DNA of 43,517 nt, taken from contig JBQCIO010000147.1 in NCBI GenBank assembly GCA_051953655.1, forward strand, positions 1 through 43,517, given 5' to 3'. The translations under genes and the position numbers were made by a program. Origin of the DNA: JBQCHF01 sp051953655. Its GTDB lineage: Bacteria > Actinomycetota > Actinomycetes > Motilibacterales > Motilibacteraceae. Below the pieces are notes generated by a model. It was not told the DNA's origin, ran no database searches, and worked only from the letters and a program-made list of their open reading frames with translations. Within the stretch, counting starts at the first letter, position 1. Each line of letters begins with the position of its first letter. This document shows positions 7,319 to 16,142 of this stretch, in pieces.

Positions 7319-10300
7319 GTGCGTTCCCTGGTCTTCCGTGCCGCTGCCGCCGCGGCTGCTGCCGCCCTCGCCGTGACCGGCCTGGCCGCGGCGCCGAGCA
7401 TCCCTGCCGTGGCCGCCGCCGACACTGCGCCGGTGCTGCCAGGGGCGAGCTCCCTCGGGCCGCTGGTGTCGTACCCGGACGTCGCGGCCGGCGCCGGCGG
7501 CGTCTTCCACGCCGTCGTCCGCGACGACGTCCTGGGCTCGAGGATCGACTACCTGCGGTCCACCAACGGGGGGCAGAGCTGGGCCAACCAGGCCGTGCTC
7601 AGCGGCGACATCGCGGCGACCCGTCCGGTGATCGCCGCCGACGGCGTGCACGTTGCCGTCGGGTTCGTGGGCTCCTGGACCGATGCGCACGGCGTGCACG
7701 GTGAGGCCCCCTACCTGACCACGTCGGACGACGCGGGGGCGAGCTGGACGCCGGCGCGCCGGCTCGGCACGTGGGCCTCGGACGTCGACGTCGCGGTGGA
7801 CGGCGACCGCGTGTGGGTGATCTGGAGCGGGACCGGCGGCATCCGTGGCACGACCGACGGCGGTGCCACCTTCTTCGCCTCGAAGGACCTCACCGGCGTC
7901 GCCACCGCCCGGGTGGCGGCCGGCGGGGGCGTCGTCTCCGCCGCCTACTGGGACGGGTCGCCGGACCTGGGCAACACCATGCTGGCGGTCGGGCAGGAGG
8001 AGCAGCTCGGTGCGTTCTCCGAGGTGGAGCACGCCACCCTCCGGGACGTCGCCGTCGGCGACGGGCACGCCTACGCGCTGGTCACCGACGGCCAGGACCT
8101 GTCGGTGCTGGCCGCCTCCCCGGGCGGATCCCCGGCGCGGGCGCACGTCCCGGCCCCCGCGGGCGGCTGGCCCGCCGGGTCGTCCTTCGCACTCCCGTCG
8201 GCCGGCCTCGCGGCGGGGCGGGGCACGGTGGCGGTCGCCACCTGCCTGGCCGGCACGGTCTACGTCTCCGAGGCGACCAGCTGGCCCTCCTTCAGCGACC
8301 CGGTGGCCACCACCACCTTCGCCCCCGGGGAGCCGTGCCGGGCCACCATCAGCGCCGCCGCGTCGAACGGGGGACCGCGGGCCCGCTTCGACTGGTCGGT
8401 GGCCCCGCACTACACCGACACCGACGGGGACGGGCTGCCGGAGGCCGCCAACGCGTCGGGCACCTCGGCCGACAACGTGATCGTCGGTGACAACGCCGTC
8501 CTCCAGGTGACGCTCGACGGGTGCGCGTCGCTGCCGTCGGCCGGAGGGGCGCTGCCCGACCGCTACCTCTGGTCCGTGGACGGCACCCAGGTCGCCGACC
8601 TCGACCACTGCGACGGCCCCACCCTCGAGGTCCGTTCCGGCGACCGGCCGACCGTGCGCCTGGAGGTCCGCGACGACCACGGTGGCCGGGCCATCTCCAG
8701 CCAGACCATCGCACCGAAGGACCTGGTGGTGGTCTCCCTGGGCGACTCGGTCGCCTCGGGGGAGGGGTCGCCGCTGCGCGACGCGTCCGGCGAGGCGGAG
8801 GTGGCCTGGTCGGACCGCTCCTGCCACCGCTCCCCGTACGCCGGGCCCGCGCTGGCCGCGGCCCAGCTCGAAGCGTCCGACGCGCACTCCGCGGTCACCT
8901 TCGTCCAGCTCGCCTGCTCCGGGGCCGCCATCGCCGACACCTACGACGACCCGGGCCACCGCAAGGGTCCGGACGACTCTGACGACCCGTCGACCGGTGG
9001 GATCGAGGACGCCTACGCCGGGGTCGAGCACGCGTCCACCTGCGACGACCCGGGCACGCCGTGCCCGACGCTGCGCCCCTCCCAGCTCGACCAGATGCGG
9101 CAGCTGCTGGGCCCGCGCACGCCGGACGCCGTCCTCGTCTCGGTCGGCGCCAACGACGTCCGGTTCTCCGGCACGTTGAAGTCCTGCCTGCAGCCGGTGA
9201 TCGCCCTCCCAGGTCTCACCGGCAGCTGCAACACCGGTTCGGTGGCCGAGGAGCACGACGCGCGGATGGACGAGCTGCCCGCGCGCTACCAGCAGCTGGC
9301 CGCCGGGCTCGACGCCGCCGGGGTCCGGCCGGAGACGGTCCACATCACCGAGTACTTCGACCCCACCGGCGACCGCTACGGGCTGCCCGACCTGCGCTGC
9401 ATCGGCCGGCCCGAGGGGCTGACCTCCGACGCCCTCACCCTGCTCGGCCTGACCACCGTGGACCCGGACACCGGGCTCACCGTGCTCGGACTGGTCACCG
9501 ACGACGAGGCCGCCTGGGCCCGTGGCCACGTCGTCGCCGGCCTCAACGCCGCGGTGGGCCAGGCCGCCGCGGAGCACGGCTGGGACGCCGTCTCCGGCAT
9601 CGCCGACCAGTTCGCCACGCACGGCTACTGCTCGGACGACCCCTGGACCGTGCGCCTGGGCGACTCGCTGGCCGCGCAGGACGACGAGTTCGGGGCCTTC
9701 CACCCCGACCGCGCCGGCCAGGAGGTCTACGCCGACGCCATCTATCCCCACCTCGCGTCGTTGACCCGCGTGCCGCTGACCGAGGTCACCGACACCGCCC
9801 CCACCGGGGCTTCCTCGGTGGGCGACCTGGTGGTGCTGGCCGGCGACGTCTGGGCCGGCCAGCCCGAGCTGCGGTCGGTCGCGCTGACGACCACCGGCGG
9901 GCAGCCCGTCGTCGGCGCCGTCCGGCGCGTGCAGACCGGCGGCGGCTGGGGGGCGGTCGCCTCCGACGGCTCGTCGTCGGTCGGCGTCTGGGCCGGCGTG
10001 CACGGCGGTTTCGCGGCCCAGCTCGGCACGCGGCCGGACGCGGCGGTGGCGGACGTCCACCTCGTGCAGGGCCCGGACGGGGGGTCGCGCCTGGTCACCT
10101 CGCGCAAGACGGCGGTCCACGCCTCGGTGTGGCTCTCGGCCGGCGGACCGGTGACGACGACGGTCACGACCACCGTCACCGCGACGGGCGACGGCGGGGA
10201 CTCGGTGGTGCTGGCTCCGGTCACGCAGGACGTCCTGCTGTTCCCCGGCACCAACGACGTGCTGCTGCCGGTGGACGAGGCCCTCTCGGCCCCGGAGGGT

Positions 10301-13300
10301 TCGGTGCTGGTCGCGACCGTGCGGGTGAGCGACCCGCCCGGCGCGGCCGAGGAGGACGCCGCGGACGACGTGCTGTCCACCGCTCCCGGTGACTTCGTCC
10401 CGACGATTCCGACCCGCCCGCTGCGGGTCGTGTTCCTGCCGCTGGACTTCGGTGCGGCCACGGTGGGCTGCGGCGACATCGCGAGCGAGGCGAACACCTG
10501 GGTCGCCTGGGCGCAGCAGCTCCTCCCGGTGCCCGACGACGGCGTCCTGGGTGTCCTGTCCTGCACGCCCGAGCTGCTGGCGACCAGCGCCAGCGACGTG
10601 GGGGTCAGCCAGGCCCTGGCCGAGCTGGACCTGCTGGCGCGCGAGTCCGGGGTGGACTCGGTGGTCGGCGTCGCGCCGGAGGGCTGGTTGGGAAGCGCCC
10701 TCGGCGACGCCTCGGTCGCCCGCGCCAGCGTGACCGGCCGCTCGGTCATCATCGGAGACCACGCCCCGGCCTCGACGCTCGCCCACGAGCTCGGCCACAA
10801 CCTCGGCCTCGACCACTCCGAGGAGCCGGTCGCCACGGGCGCGTGGGTGAGCCGGGACCGGGTGGTGCGCGGCCCGGACTTCATGAGCCCCGTGACCACC
10901 GGGGCGTCCGTGGAGTGGGTCTCCGGCCAGACCTGGGACCTGCTCACCGGCGCCCTCGCCGCAGGCTCTGGACCCGAGCCGCCCGTGGCCGGGGGCGACG
11001 CCTTCTGGGTCCGCGGGGTGATACCGCTCGGCGGCGAGAGCGTGGTCCTCGACCCGTTCCTCGACGACGGCGACGTCCCCAGCCCACCCCCGGCGGGCTC
11101 GGACACGAGCCGGCTGGTGGTCGTCCCGGTCGCCGAGGACGGCACCCCCACCTCGGACCCGGTCCTCGTCGGGCTGACCGGGGACCAGAGCCTCGGCGGC
11201 GACACCGCGGGGCTGCGCTTCGCCCAGAAGGTGCTCGCGCCGGCCGGAACCGCCGCGTTCCGCTTCGTGCTGGACGGGGCGACCGTCGCCGAACGGTCCC
11301 TGGGTGCGGCTCCGGAGATCTCCGTCACCGCGCCCGCCGCGGGAACGTCCCTCACCCGCGCGCAGAGCATCCACGTCGAGTGGACCGCGCACGACCCGGA
11401 CCCCGCCGACGAGCTCACGGTCGACCTGCTGGTGTCCGACGACGACGGCGCCACCTGGCGGCCGCTGGCGAGCGGTCTCACCGGCAGCGCGGCCGACGTC
11501 GCCGTGCCGCGGGACCTGGGCGGCGACACGATCAAGGTCCGCGCGGTCGTCTCGGACGGTGTCCACCTGCGCTCGGCCGACTCGGCCACCTTCAGCGTCG
11601 AGTCCGCCCCCGACGCCCCGGACGAGCGGGTCGTCTTCGTCGCCGGCGACCCCGACGTCGGCCGCCAGGGCACCGGGGGCATGGCCGGTCCCCACCCCAC
11701 CTGGGACCGGCTGGGGACCATGAAGCCGGACGGCACCGACGTGCGGTTCTTCGACCTGCCGACGGACGAGGAGTTCTCCGTCGGCACCGGCTGGATGCTG
11801 CCCACGTCGTTCTCGTCCCCGGTCTGGGGACCGGACGGGCGCGTCTACTTCCGGTGGGACACCGCCCGGGTGTTCTCGGTGGACGGCGACGGGAGCGACC
11901 TGCGTCAGGAGACGCCACGCGGCTACAGCTATCCGCAGGCCATCATCTCCAGCGGCTCCCGGCGCGGATGCCTGTCCATGAGCGCGGACGGCCAGCGGAT
12001 GCTGCTGGACCTCGCGCTGTTCGAACGGGACGGCGACGGCGCCTGGACGTACCAGGGCGCGCTGGACTACTTCGCGAACTACTTCACCCCCAGCCCCGCC
12101 TACCTGAACGGCCTCTTCCCGGCCGGCGTCGACTCGCTGCTGAAGAGCGACCAGTGCCCGGCCCTGTCCCCCGACGGCAAGTACGTGGCCCGCGAGTTCG
12201 ACCTGACCGACGCCGACGGCGCCACCTACCCGGGCATCGCCGTGGCGTCGGTGTCCGACCAGCCCGAGCCGTGGCTGACCGGATGGCGCTTCGTCACGGC
12301 GTTCGACGGCTCCACCCGGATGGGCGTGAGCTGGCTCGACGACCACGAGCTGCTCGTCGCCCGGGGGACGACCGGCTCCGACGGCGCGGTGCTGCAGCGC
12401 GTCGACCTCACGACCCTGGCGTCGGTCCCACCGCCGTCGGGCGAGGGCTACGACGTGCTGCTGCCCGCGGCGGCCACCCAGATCGGCACGTTCACCTGGC
12501 CGCAGAGCACGTCCTACCAGCGTGCTCCGAAGATGCTGGCGGACGGTCGCGTCTACGGTGACACGCGGTGCGGCTTCTACTCCGGCCCGACCGGCGGCAC
12601 GGTCCACCAGTCGCCCTACGTGCCGGGCACCTCGACCTGCTACCAGGACTTCGACTGGCGCGGCGGCGCAGCCTCCGGAGGCGGCACGGACGCCTCCGTG
12701 CTCACCCTGGACCCTGCGTCCGCGCCCGACCCGGCCCCCGACGCGCCGACCGACCCCGTCGTCGTGGCCGAGGGGGACTCGGCCCCTGGCGCGGGGACCG
12801 ACGCCGCCCGCCCGGTCCCGTCGGACATCGGCCCCGCCTCGTTCTCCATCGCCCCGGGGCAGGATCTCGACCTGGTCCTCACCAACGAGCTCGGTGCACC
12901 GGTGCGCTACGAGGTCGACCCGGAGGTGACCCAGCCGGCCGGCGGCGGCACGGTCACGGTGACCGGTGACGTCGACCCCGTCAGCGGCCTGGTGACCACC
13001 GCCGGGACGGTGACGGTGAGCGCCGACGCCGCCACGGCGTCCGCGACCGGTCCGGCGACCCTCCGCGTGCGCGCCGAGGGGGCGCCGGAGTTCGACACCG
13101 TGACGATCAGCATCATCACGCCGTCTCAGCCGGCCGCCGCGGACGACGCCGTGTCCGTGCGGGCCGGGGTGGAGGCCGTGCTCCCCGCCGCCACGCTGCT
13201 GGCCAACGACGTCCCCTCCGGCCAGGGCGCGGTCCTCGACCTGGTCCAGGTGGCCGGCTACGACCAGGGCGACGCCTTCCTCGGCCAGGACGGGCGGATC

Positions 13301-14119
13301 CACGTCCTCGCGAGCCGTGAAGGGACCGGGACGTTCCGCTACGCCGTCGCCGAGGCGGGGTCCACCGGCTACTCCACCGCCACCGTCACGGTGGACGCCG
13401 CCGCCGGTTCCGGCGGTGGCGCCGGCGGCCCGGCCGGACCCGGGAAGGTCACGGTGTCGTTCGACGGCAACGGCGCTACCGGGCAGGTGCCCCCGATCGC
13501 GGTCAGCGCGGGCGGGACCGTCACGCTGCCCGCCGCTGACGGGCTGACCTTCGCCGGGCACTCGTTCACCGGGTGGAGCACCGCGAGGGACGGGGCCGGC
13601 GAGTCGTACCGGCCGGGGGCGCGGTTCACCCCCGCCGGCGACACCACGCTGTACGCGCAGTGGACGGCCGCGCCCGGGGGACCCGCTCCCTCCGGTGCGA
13701 CGGTCACCATCGCGGCGCGGCAGCTGCACCGGGGCCAGACCCAGACCGTCGCCGGGACCGGGTTCGCCGCCGGGGAGCGGCTCGCCGTGGTGATGCACTC
13801 CGACGCCCCGGTCCGCCTCGGCACGGCCACGGCCGGGGCGGACGGGAGGTTCACCTTCTCCTTCGCCGTCCCGCGGTCCGCCTCGACCGGGCAGCACACG
13901 ATCACCGTCACCGGCCCCACCTCGGGCCCGGTGGAGGGCACGTTCGAGGTGCTGGCCGACGAGCCCACCTCGGGCCCGCCGGTCACAGTCACCGACGGCC
14001 CGCTCGCCGTCACCGGCGCGCCGGTCCTGCTGCCGACCCTCACCGCCGCGGTGCTGGCGCTGCTCGCCGGCACGGCGCTCCTGCTCCTGGGGAGCCGTCG
14101 ACGTCGACGAGGGCGGTGA
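7319..14119 (+). CDS. Giant secreted multidomain protein: SGNH hydrolase plus metzincin protease, LAVTG wall anchor
   Basis: A 2266-residue protein starting at GTG 7319 behind AGGAG. Order seen: signal peptide (residues 1 to ~34). BNR/sialidase-like propeller with Asp-box-like repeats (STNGGQSW ~81, TSDDAGASW ~135, TTDGGATF ~178). PKD-like region ~380-465. SGNH/GDSL hydrolase with GDS 475-477, GAND 610-613 and FHPD around His795. Metzincin zinc site HELGHNLGLDH at 1156-1166. Ig-like region. A second TolB-like propeller ~1435-1790. A cadherin-like LLANDV repeat ~1950. An InlB/Flg_new repeat (SFDGNGATG...YAQW) ~2043-2117. One more Ig-like domain. The end is LAVTG (2229-2233), a hydrophobic segment and RRRRR, matching the sortase-E LAxTG signal. 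It should be displayed on the cell wall; substrates are unknown. Domain calls outside the catalytic motifs are approximate. Confidence 0.88.
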   Translation: MRSLVFRAAAAAAAAALAVTGLAAAPSIPAVAAADTAPVLPGASSLGPLVSYPDVAAGAGGVFHAVVRDDVLGSRIDYLRSTNGGQSWANQAVLSGDIAATRPVIAADGVHVAVGFVGSWTDAHGVHGEAPYLTTSDDAGASWTPARRLGTWASDVDVAVDGDRVWVIWSGTGGIRGTTDGGATFFASKDLTGVATARVAAGGGVVSAAYWDGSPDLGNTMLAVGQEEQLGAFSEVEHATLRDVAVGDGHAYALVTDGQDLSVLAASPGGSPARAHVPAPAGGWPAGSSFALPSAGLAAGRGTVAVATCLAGTVYVSEATSWPSFSDPVATTTFAPGEPCRATISAAASNGGPRARFDWSVAPHYTDTDGDGLPEAANASGTSADNVIVGDNAVLQVTLDGCASLPSAGGALPDRYLWSVDGTQVADLDHCDGPTLEVRSGDRPTVRLEVRDDHGGRAISSQTIAPKDLVVVSLGDSVASGEGSPLRDASGEAEVAWSDRSCHRSPYAGPALAAAQLEASDAHSAVTFVQLACSGAAIADTYDDPGHRKGPDDSDDPSTGGIEDAYAGVEHASTCDDPGTPCPTLRPSQLDQMRQLLGPRTPDAVLVSVGANDVRFSGTLKSCLQPVIALPGLTGSCNTGSVAEEHDARMDELPARYQQLAAGLDAAGVRPETVHITEYFDPTGDRYGLPDLRCIGRPEGLTSDALTLLGLTTVDPDTGLTVLGLVTDDEAAWARGHVVAGLNAAVGQAAAEHGWDAVSGIADQFATHGYCSDDPWTVRLGDSLAAQDDEFGAFHPDRAGQEVYADAIYPHLASLTRVPLTEVTDTAPTGASSVGDLVVLAGDVWAGQPELRSVALTTTGGQPVVGAVRRVQTGGGWGAVASDGSSSVGVWAGVHGGFAAQLGTRPDAAVADVHLVQGPDGGSRLVTSRKTAVHASVWLSAGGPVTTTVTTTVTATGDGGDSVVLAPVTQDVLLFPGTNDVLLPVDEALSAPEGSVLVATVRVSDPPGAAEEDAADDVLSTAPGDFVPTIPTRPLRVVFLPLDFGAATVGCGDIASEANTWVAWAQQLLPVPDDGVLGVLSCTPELLATSASDVGVSQALAELDLLARESGVDSVVGVAPEGWLGSALGDASVARASVTGRSVIIGDHAPASTLAHELGHNLGLDHSEEPVATGAWVSRDRVVRGPDFMSPVTTGASVEWVSGQTWDLLTGALAAGSGPEPPVAGGDAFWVRGVIPLGGESVVLDPFLDDGDVPSPPPAGSDTSRLVVVPVAEDGTPTSDPVLVGLTGDQSLGGDTAGLRFAQKVLAPAGTAAFRFVLDGATVAERSLGAAPEISVTAPAAGTSLTRAQSIHVEWTAHDPDPADELTVDLLVSDDDGATWRPLASGLTGSAADVAVPRDLGGDTIKVRAVVSDGVHLRSADSATFSVESAPDAPDERVVFVAGDPDVGRQGTGGMAGPHPTWDRLGTMKPDGTDVRFFDLPTDEEFSVGTGWMLPTSFSSPVWGPDGRVYFRWDTARVFSVDGDGSDLRQETPRGYSYPQAIISSGSRRGCLSMSADGQRMLLDLALFERDGDGAWTYQGALDYFANYFTPSPAYLNGLFPAGVDSLLKSDQCPALSPDGKYVAREFDLTDADGATYPGIAVASVSDQPEPWLTGWRFVTAFDGSTRMGVSWLDDHELLVARGTTGSDGAVLQRVDLTTLASVPPPSGEGYDVLLPAAATQIGTFTWPQSTSYQRAPKMLADGRVYGDTRCGFYSGPTGGTVHQSPYVPGTSTCYQDFDWRGGAASGGGTDASVLTLDPASAPDPAPDAPTDPVVVAEGDSAPGAGTDAARPVPSDIGPASFSIAPGQDLDLVLTNELGAPVRYEVDPEVTQPAGGGTVTVTGDVDPVSGLVTTAGTVTVSADAATASATGPATLRVRAEGAPEFDTVTISIITPSQPAAADDAVSVRAGVEAVLPAATLLANDVPSGQGAVLDLVQVAGYDQGDAFLGQDGRIHVLASREGTGTFRYAVAEAGSTGYSTATVTVDAAAGSGGGAGGPAGPGKVTVSFDGNGATGQVPPIAVSAGGTVTLPAADGLTFAGHSFTGWSTARDGAGESYRPGARFTPAGDTTLYAQWTAAPGGPAPSGATVTIAARQLHRGQTQTVAGTGFAAGERLAVVMHSDAPVRLGTATAGADGRFTFSFAVPRSASTGQHTITVTGPTSGPVEGTFEVLADEPTSGPPVTVTDGPLAVTGAPVLLPTLTAAVLALLAGTALLLLGSRRRRRGR

Positions 14120-14132
14120 GAGACCGAGCCCC

Positions 14133-14193
14133 GTTCCGGGTGAAGGGCACCTTGGTTCGCTCTGTCCGAACCAAGGCGCCCTCGACCCGGAAC
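14133..14193. terminator. Long bidirectional terminator hairpin
   Basis: Inverted repeat with 27-nt arms (14133-14159 and 14167-14193), three mismatches and a 7-nt loop. It sits between the convergent stops of the giant protein gene (14119) and the AAA/VWA gene (14213), so it can terminate both. No T-run follows. Confidence 0.85.
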
Positions 14194-14212
14194 GAGCGAG
14201 CCCCGGGACTGC

Positions 14213-16132
14213 TCACCCCAGAAGCGTCGTCACCGCCGGCGCCAGCTCCTGCAGCCGGCGCACCCCCGCCCATCGTCCGCCCGTCGGCCCCACCAGCCGG
14301 TGTGCGGCGGCCACCGCGTCGGGGTCGTCCGGGCTCGGGCAGAGCACGTGCAGGGTGCCCACCTCGGGCAGCCAGCGCAGCGGCCCGCTCCCACCTGCTA
14401 GAGCGCCGCTGGTGGACACGCAGTCGCTGAGCAGCAGCGTCACCCGGGCCGCGGGTGGGACGGCGGCGAGCTCGCGCGCTGCCGCGGCCAGGGCGGCGTC
14501 GACGTCGGTGGAGCCGCGCCCGCGCAGCTGCACCAGGTCGCCGACGAGTCGCTCGCGGGGGACCGGCCGCCCGAGGTGCTGCAGCGGCACCACCGTGCCG
14601 GCGAACCCGAGGACGGCCAGCCGGGAGGGGTCCCGCACGGCCAGCGACACCGCCGCAGCGGCGAGCCCGGCCAGAGCCACGCCCCGCCCGCGCATCGAGC
14701 CGCTGGTGTCCACCAGCAGACAGGTGGCGCGGTGCGCCGCCCGCCACTCCCTGGTGACGACGTCGTCCGCGCTGCGCAACGGTTCGCCGCCCAGCCGGGC
14801 CAGCGTGCGGTCCAGGTCGAGGTCCCCGCCCGCCCCGCCGGGCACCGCGGCCAGCCGCCGGGTGCCGCGCACCGCCGGCCCGTGCGAGGCGGCCAGCCCG
14901 AGGAACAGCCGGGTGGCCAGCTCGCGGGCGCGGGCCCGCAGCCGCGGGTCGGTCGCGATGGCGAGGTCGGTGAGCATGGTGGCGGCGCCGTCGAGGTCCT
15001 CGGCGACGGCGACCGCCACCGCCTCCTCGTCCAGCTCGCCGACCGCCGGGCTGACCTGCTCGAGGTCGGCGTAGCGCTCCTGGAGCGTCTCCCGGCTGAG
15101 GGTGCTGCGGTCCTGCCGGCTGCCGGACCGGCGGTCCGCCGCGCGGGTGCCGGGCTGTCGTCCGCCGCCCCGGCTAGCGGGCGGCGGACCCGGAGCTTTT
15201 CCCAGGCCTGACCCGGAATCCGTCTCCGACGCCCCGTTGGAGGAGGAAGGGTCGGGCGGCTCGGCCAGCACGGCGTCGACGATGGCCGCGATGACGTCCT
15301 CGGCCCGTTTGTCGAGGCCGTCCTGCACCCGCACGCGTCCGGACAGCGCCGCCCAGGCGGCGTCGAGCGCGGTGGCCCGCACCGGCGGGTCGAGCGGCTC
15401 GGCGCGGCGGGCGGCCAGCCCGGTGAGCAGGTGCACGAGGTCGACGGCGCCACGTACGGAGGAGCCGCTGCGCAGGTCCGGGTGCGAGCGGGTCGCCCGC
15501 ACGATCCGCACCGCCAGTGCGGCCACCGGCGACGACGCGCCGGCCACCTGCTCGACGATCCGCCGCTCGGCCGCCTCGTCCTGGTAGCCCAGCACCACCC
15601 GGCACATCCGGTCCGCGATGGCCGAGCTGACCCGTGCGGTGCCGACGGCGTCGAAGGGGTTCATCGAGGCGATCAGCCGGAAGCCGTCGGAGGCCGCGAC
15701 CCTCCCGAGCCGGGGCACGTGCACCTCGCCCTCGGCCAGTGCGGTGACCAGCACGTTGAGGGTCTCCTCGGGGATCCGGTTGAGCTCCTCGAGGTAGAGC
15801 AGCGCACCCTCGCGCAGCGCGGTGAGCAGCGGGCCGTCCAGCCACGCCTCGGTGCGGTAGCCCTCGGACAGCACCAGCGCCGGGTCGTACTGCCCGACGA
15901 GCCGGGCCGGCGTCAGCTCCGCGTTGCCCTCCACGAAGACCACCCGCCGGCCGGCGGCCTCGGCCACCCGGCGCAGCAGCGTGGACTTGCCCGTGCCCGG
16001 TGGCCCCTCGAGCACCAGGTGGCGGCCGGAGGAGAGCGCGACGGCCACCACCTCGGCCTCGCGCTCGAGGCCCACCAGCTCCACGGCGGTGCGGGGTGGG
16101 CCGGACGGACCGGCCCACCCCGTCTGCGTCAC
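14213..16132 (-). CDS. AAA+ ATPase and von Willebrand A domain fusion (MoxR/Mg-chelatase-like)
   Basis: About 639 residues from GTG 16132. A further in-frame GTG at 16171 would overlap the upstream gene by 29 nt; neither start has a clear ribosome binding site. The N-terminal MoxR-like AAA+ domain has Walker A GPPGTGKS (43-50), Walker B LLYLEELNR (111-119) and sensor-like IASMNPFD. A charged, Gly/Ser/Arg-rich linker near residues 310-350 leads to a C-terminal VWA domain with MIDAS DTSGSM (Asp475). Proteins of this design act as chelatases or metal/cofactor insertases, usually as two subunits; here both are on one chain. The gene follows the alcohol dehydrogenase by about 10 nt, suggesting a maturation role for that enzyme (inference). 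Confidence 0.85.
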   Translation of the reverse strand: MTQTGWAGPSGPPRTAVELVGLEREAEVVAVALSSGRHLVLEGPPGTGKSTLLRRVAEAAGRRVVFVEGNAELTPARLVGQYDPALVLSEGYRTEAWLDGPLLTALREGALLYLEELNRIPEETLNVLVTALAEGEVHVPRLGRVAASDGFRLIASMNPFDAVGTARVSSAIADRMCRVVLGYQDEAAERRIVEQVAGASSPVAALAVRIVRATRSHPDLRSGSSVRGAVDLVHLLTGLAARRAEPLDPPVRATALDAAWAALSGRVRVQDGLDKRAEDVIAAIVDAVLAEPPDPSSSNGASETDSGSGLGKAPGPPPASRGGGRQPGTRAADRRSGSRQDRSTLSRETLQERYADLEQVSPAVGELDEEAVAVAVAEDLDGAATMLTDLAIATDPRLRARARELATRLFLGLAASHGPAVRGTRRLAAVPGGAGGDLDLDRTLARLGGEPLRSADDVVTREWRAAHRATCLLVDTSGSMRGRGVALAGLAAAAVSLAVRDPSRLAVLGFAGTVVPLQHLGRPVPRERLVGDLVQLRGRGSTDVDAALAAAARELAAVPPAARVTLLLSDCVSTSGALAGGSGPLRWLPEVGTLHVLCPSPDDPDAVAAAHRLVGPTGGRWAGVRRLQELAPAVTTLLG

Positions 16133-16142
16133 AGCCAACAGC

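Noticed and set aside
7247..13897. A 2216-residue open frame antisense to the giant wall protein
   Set aside because: It is an antisense shadow of very GC-rich codons: low-complexity Gly/Arg/Val composition, no domain, while the plus strand has a signal peptide, catalytic motifs and anchor.
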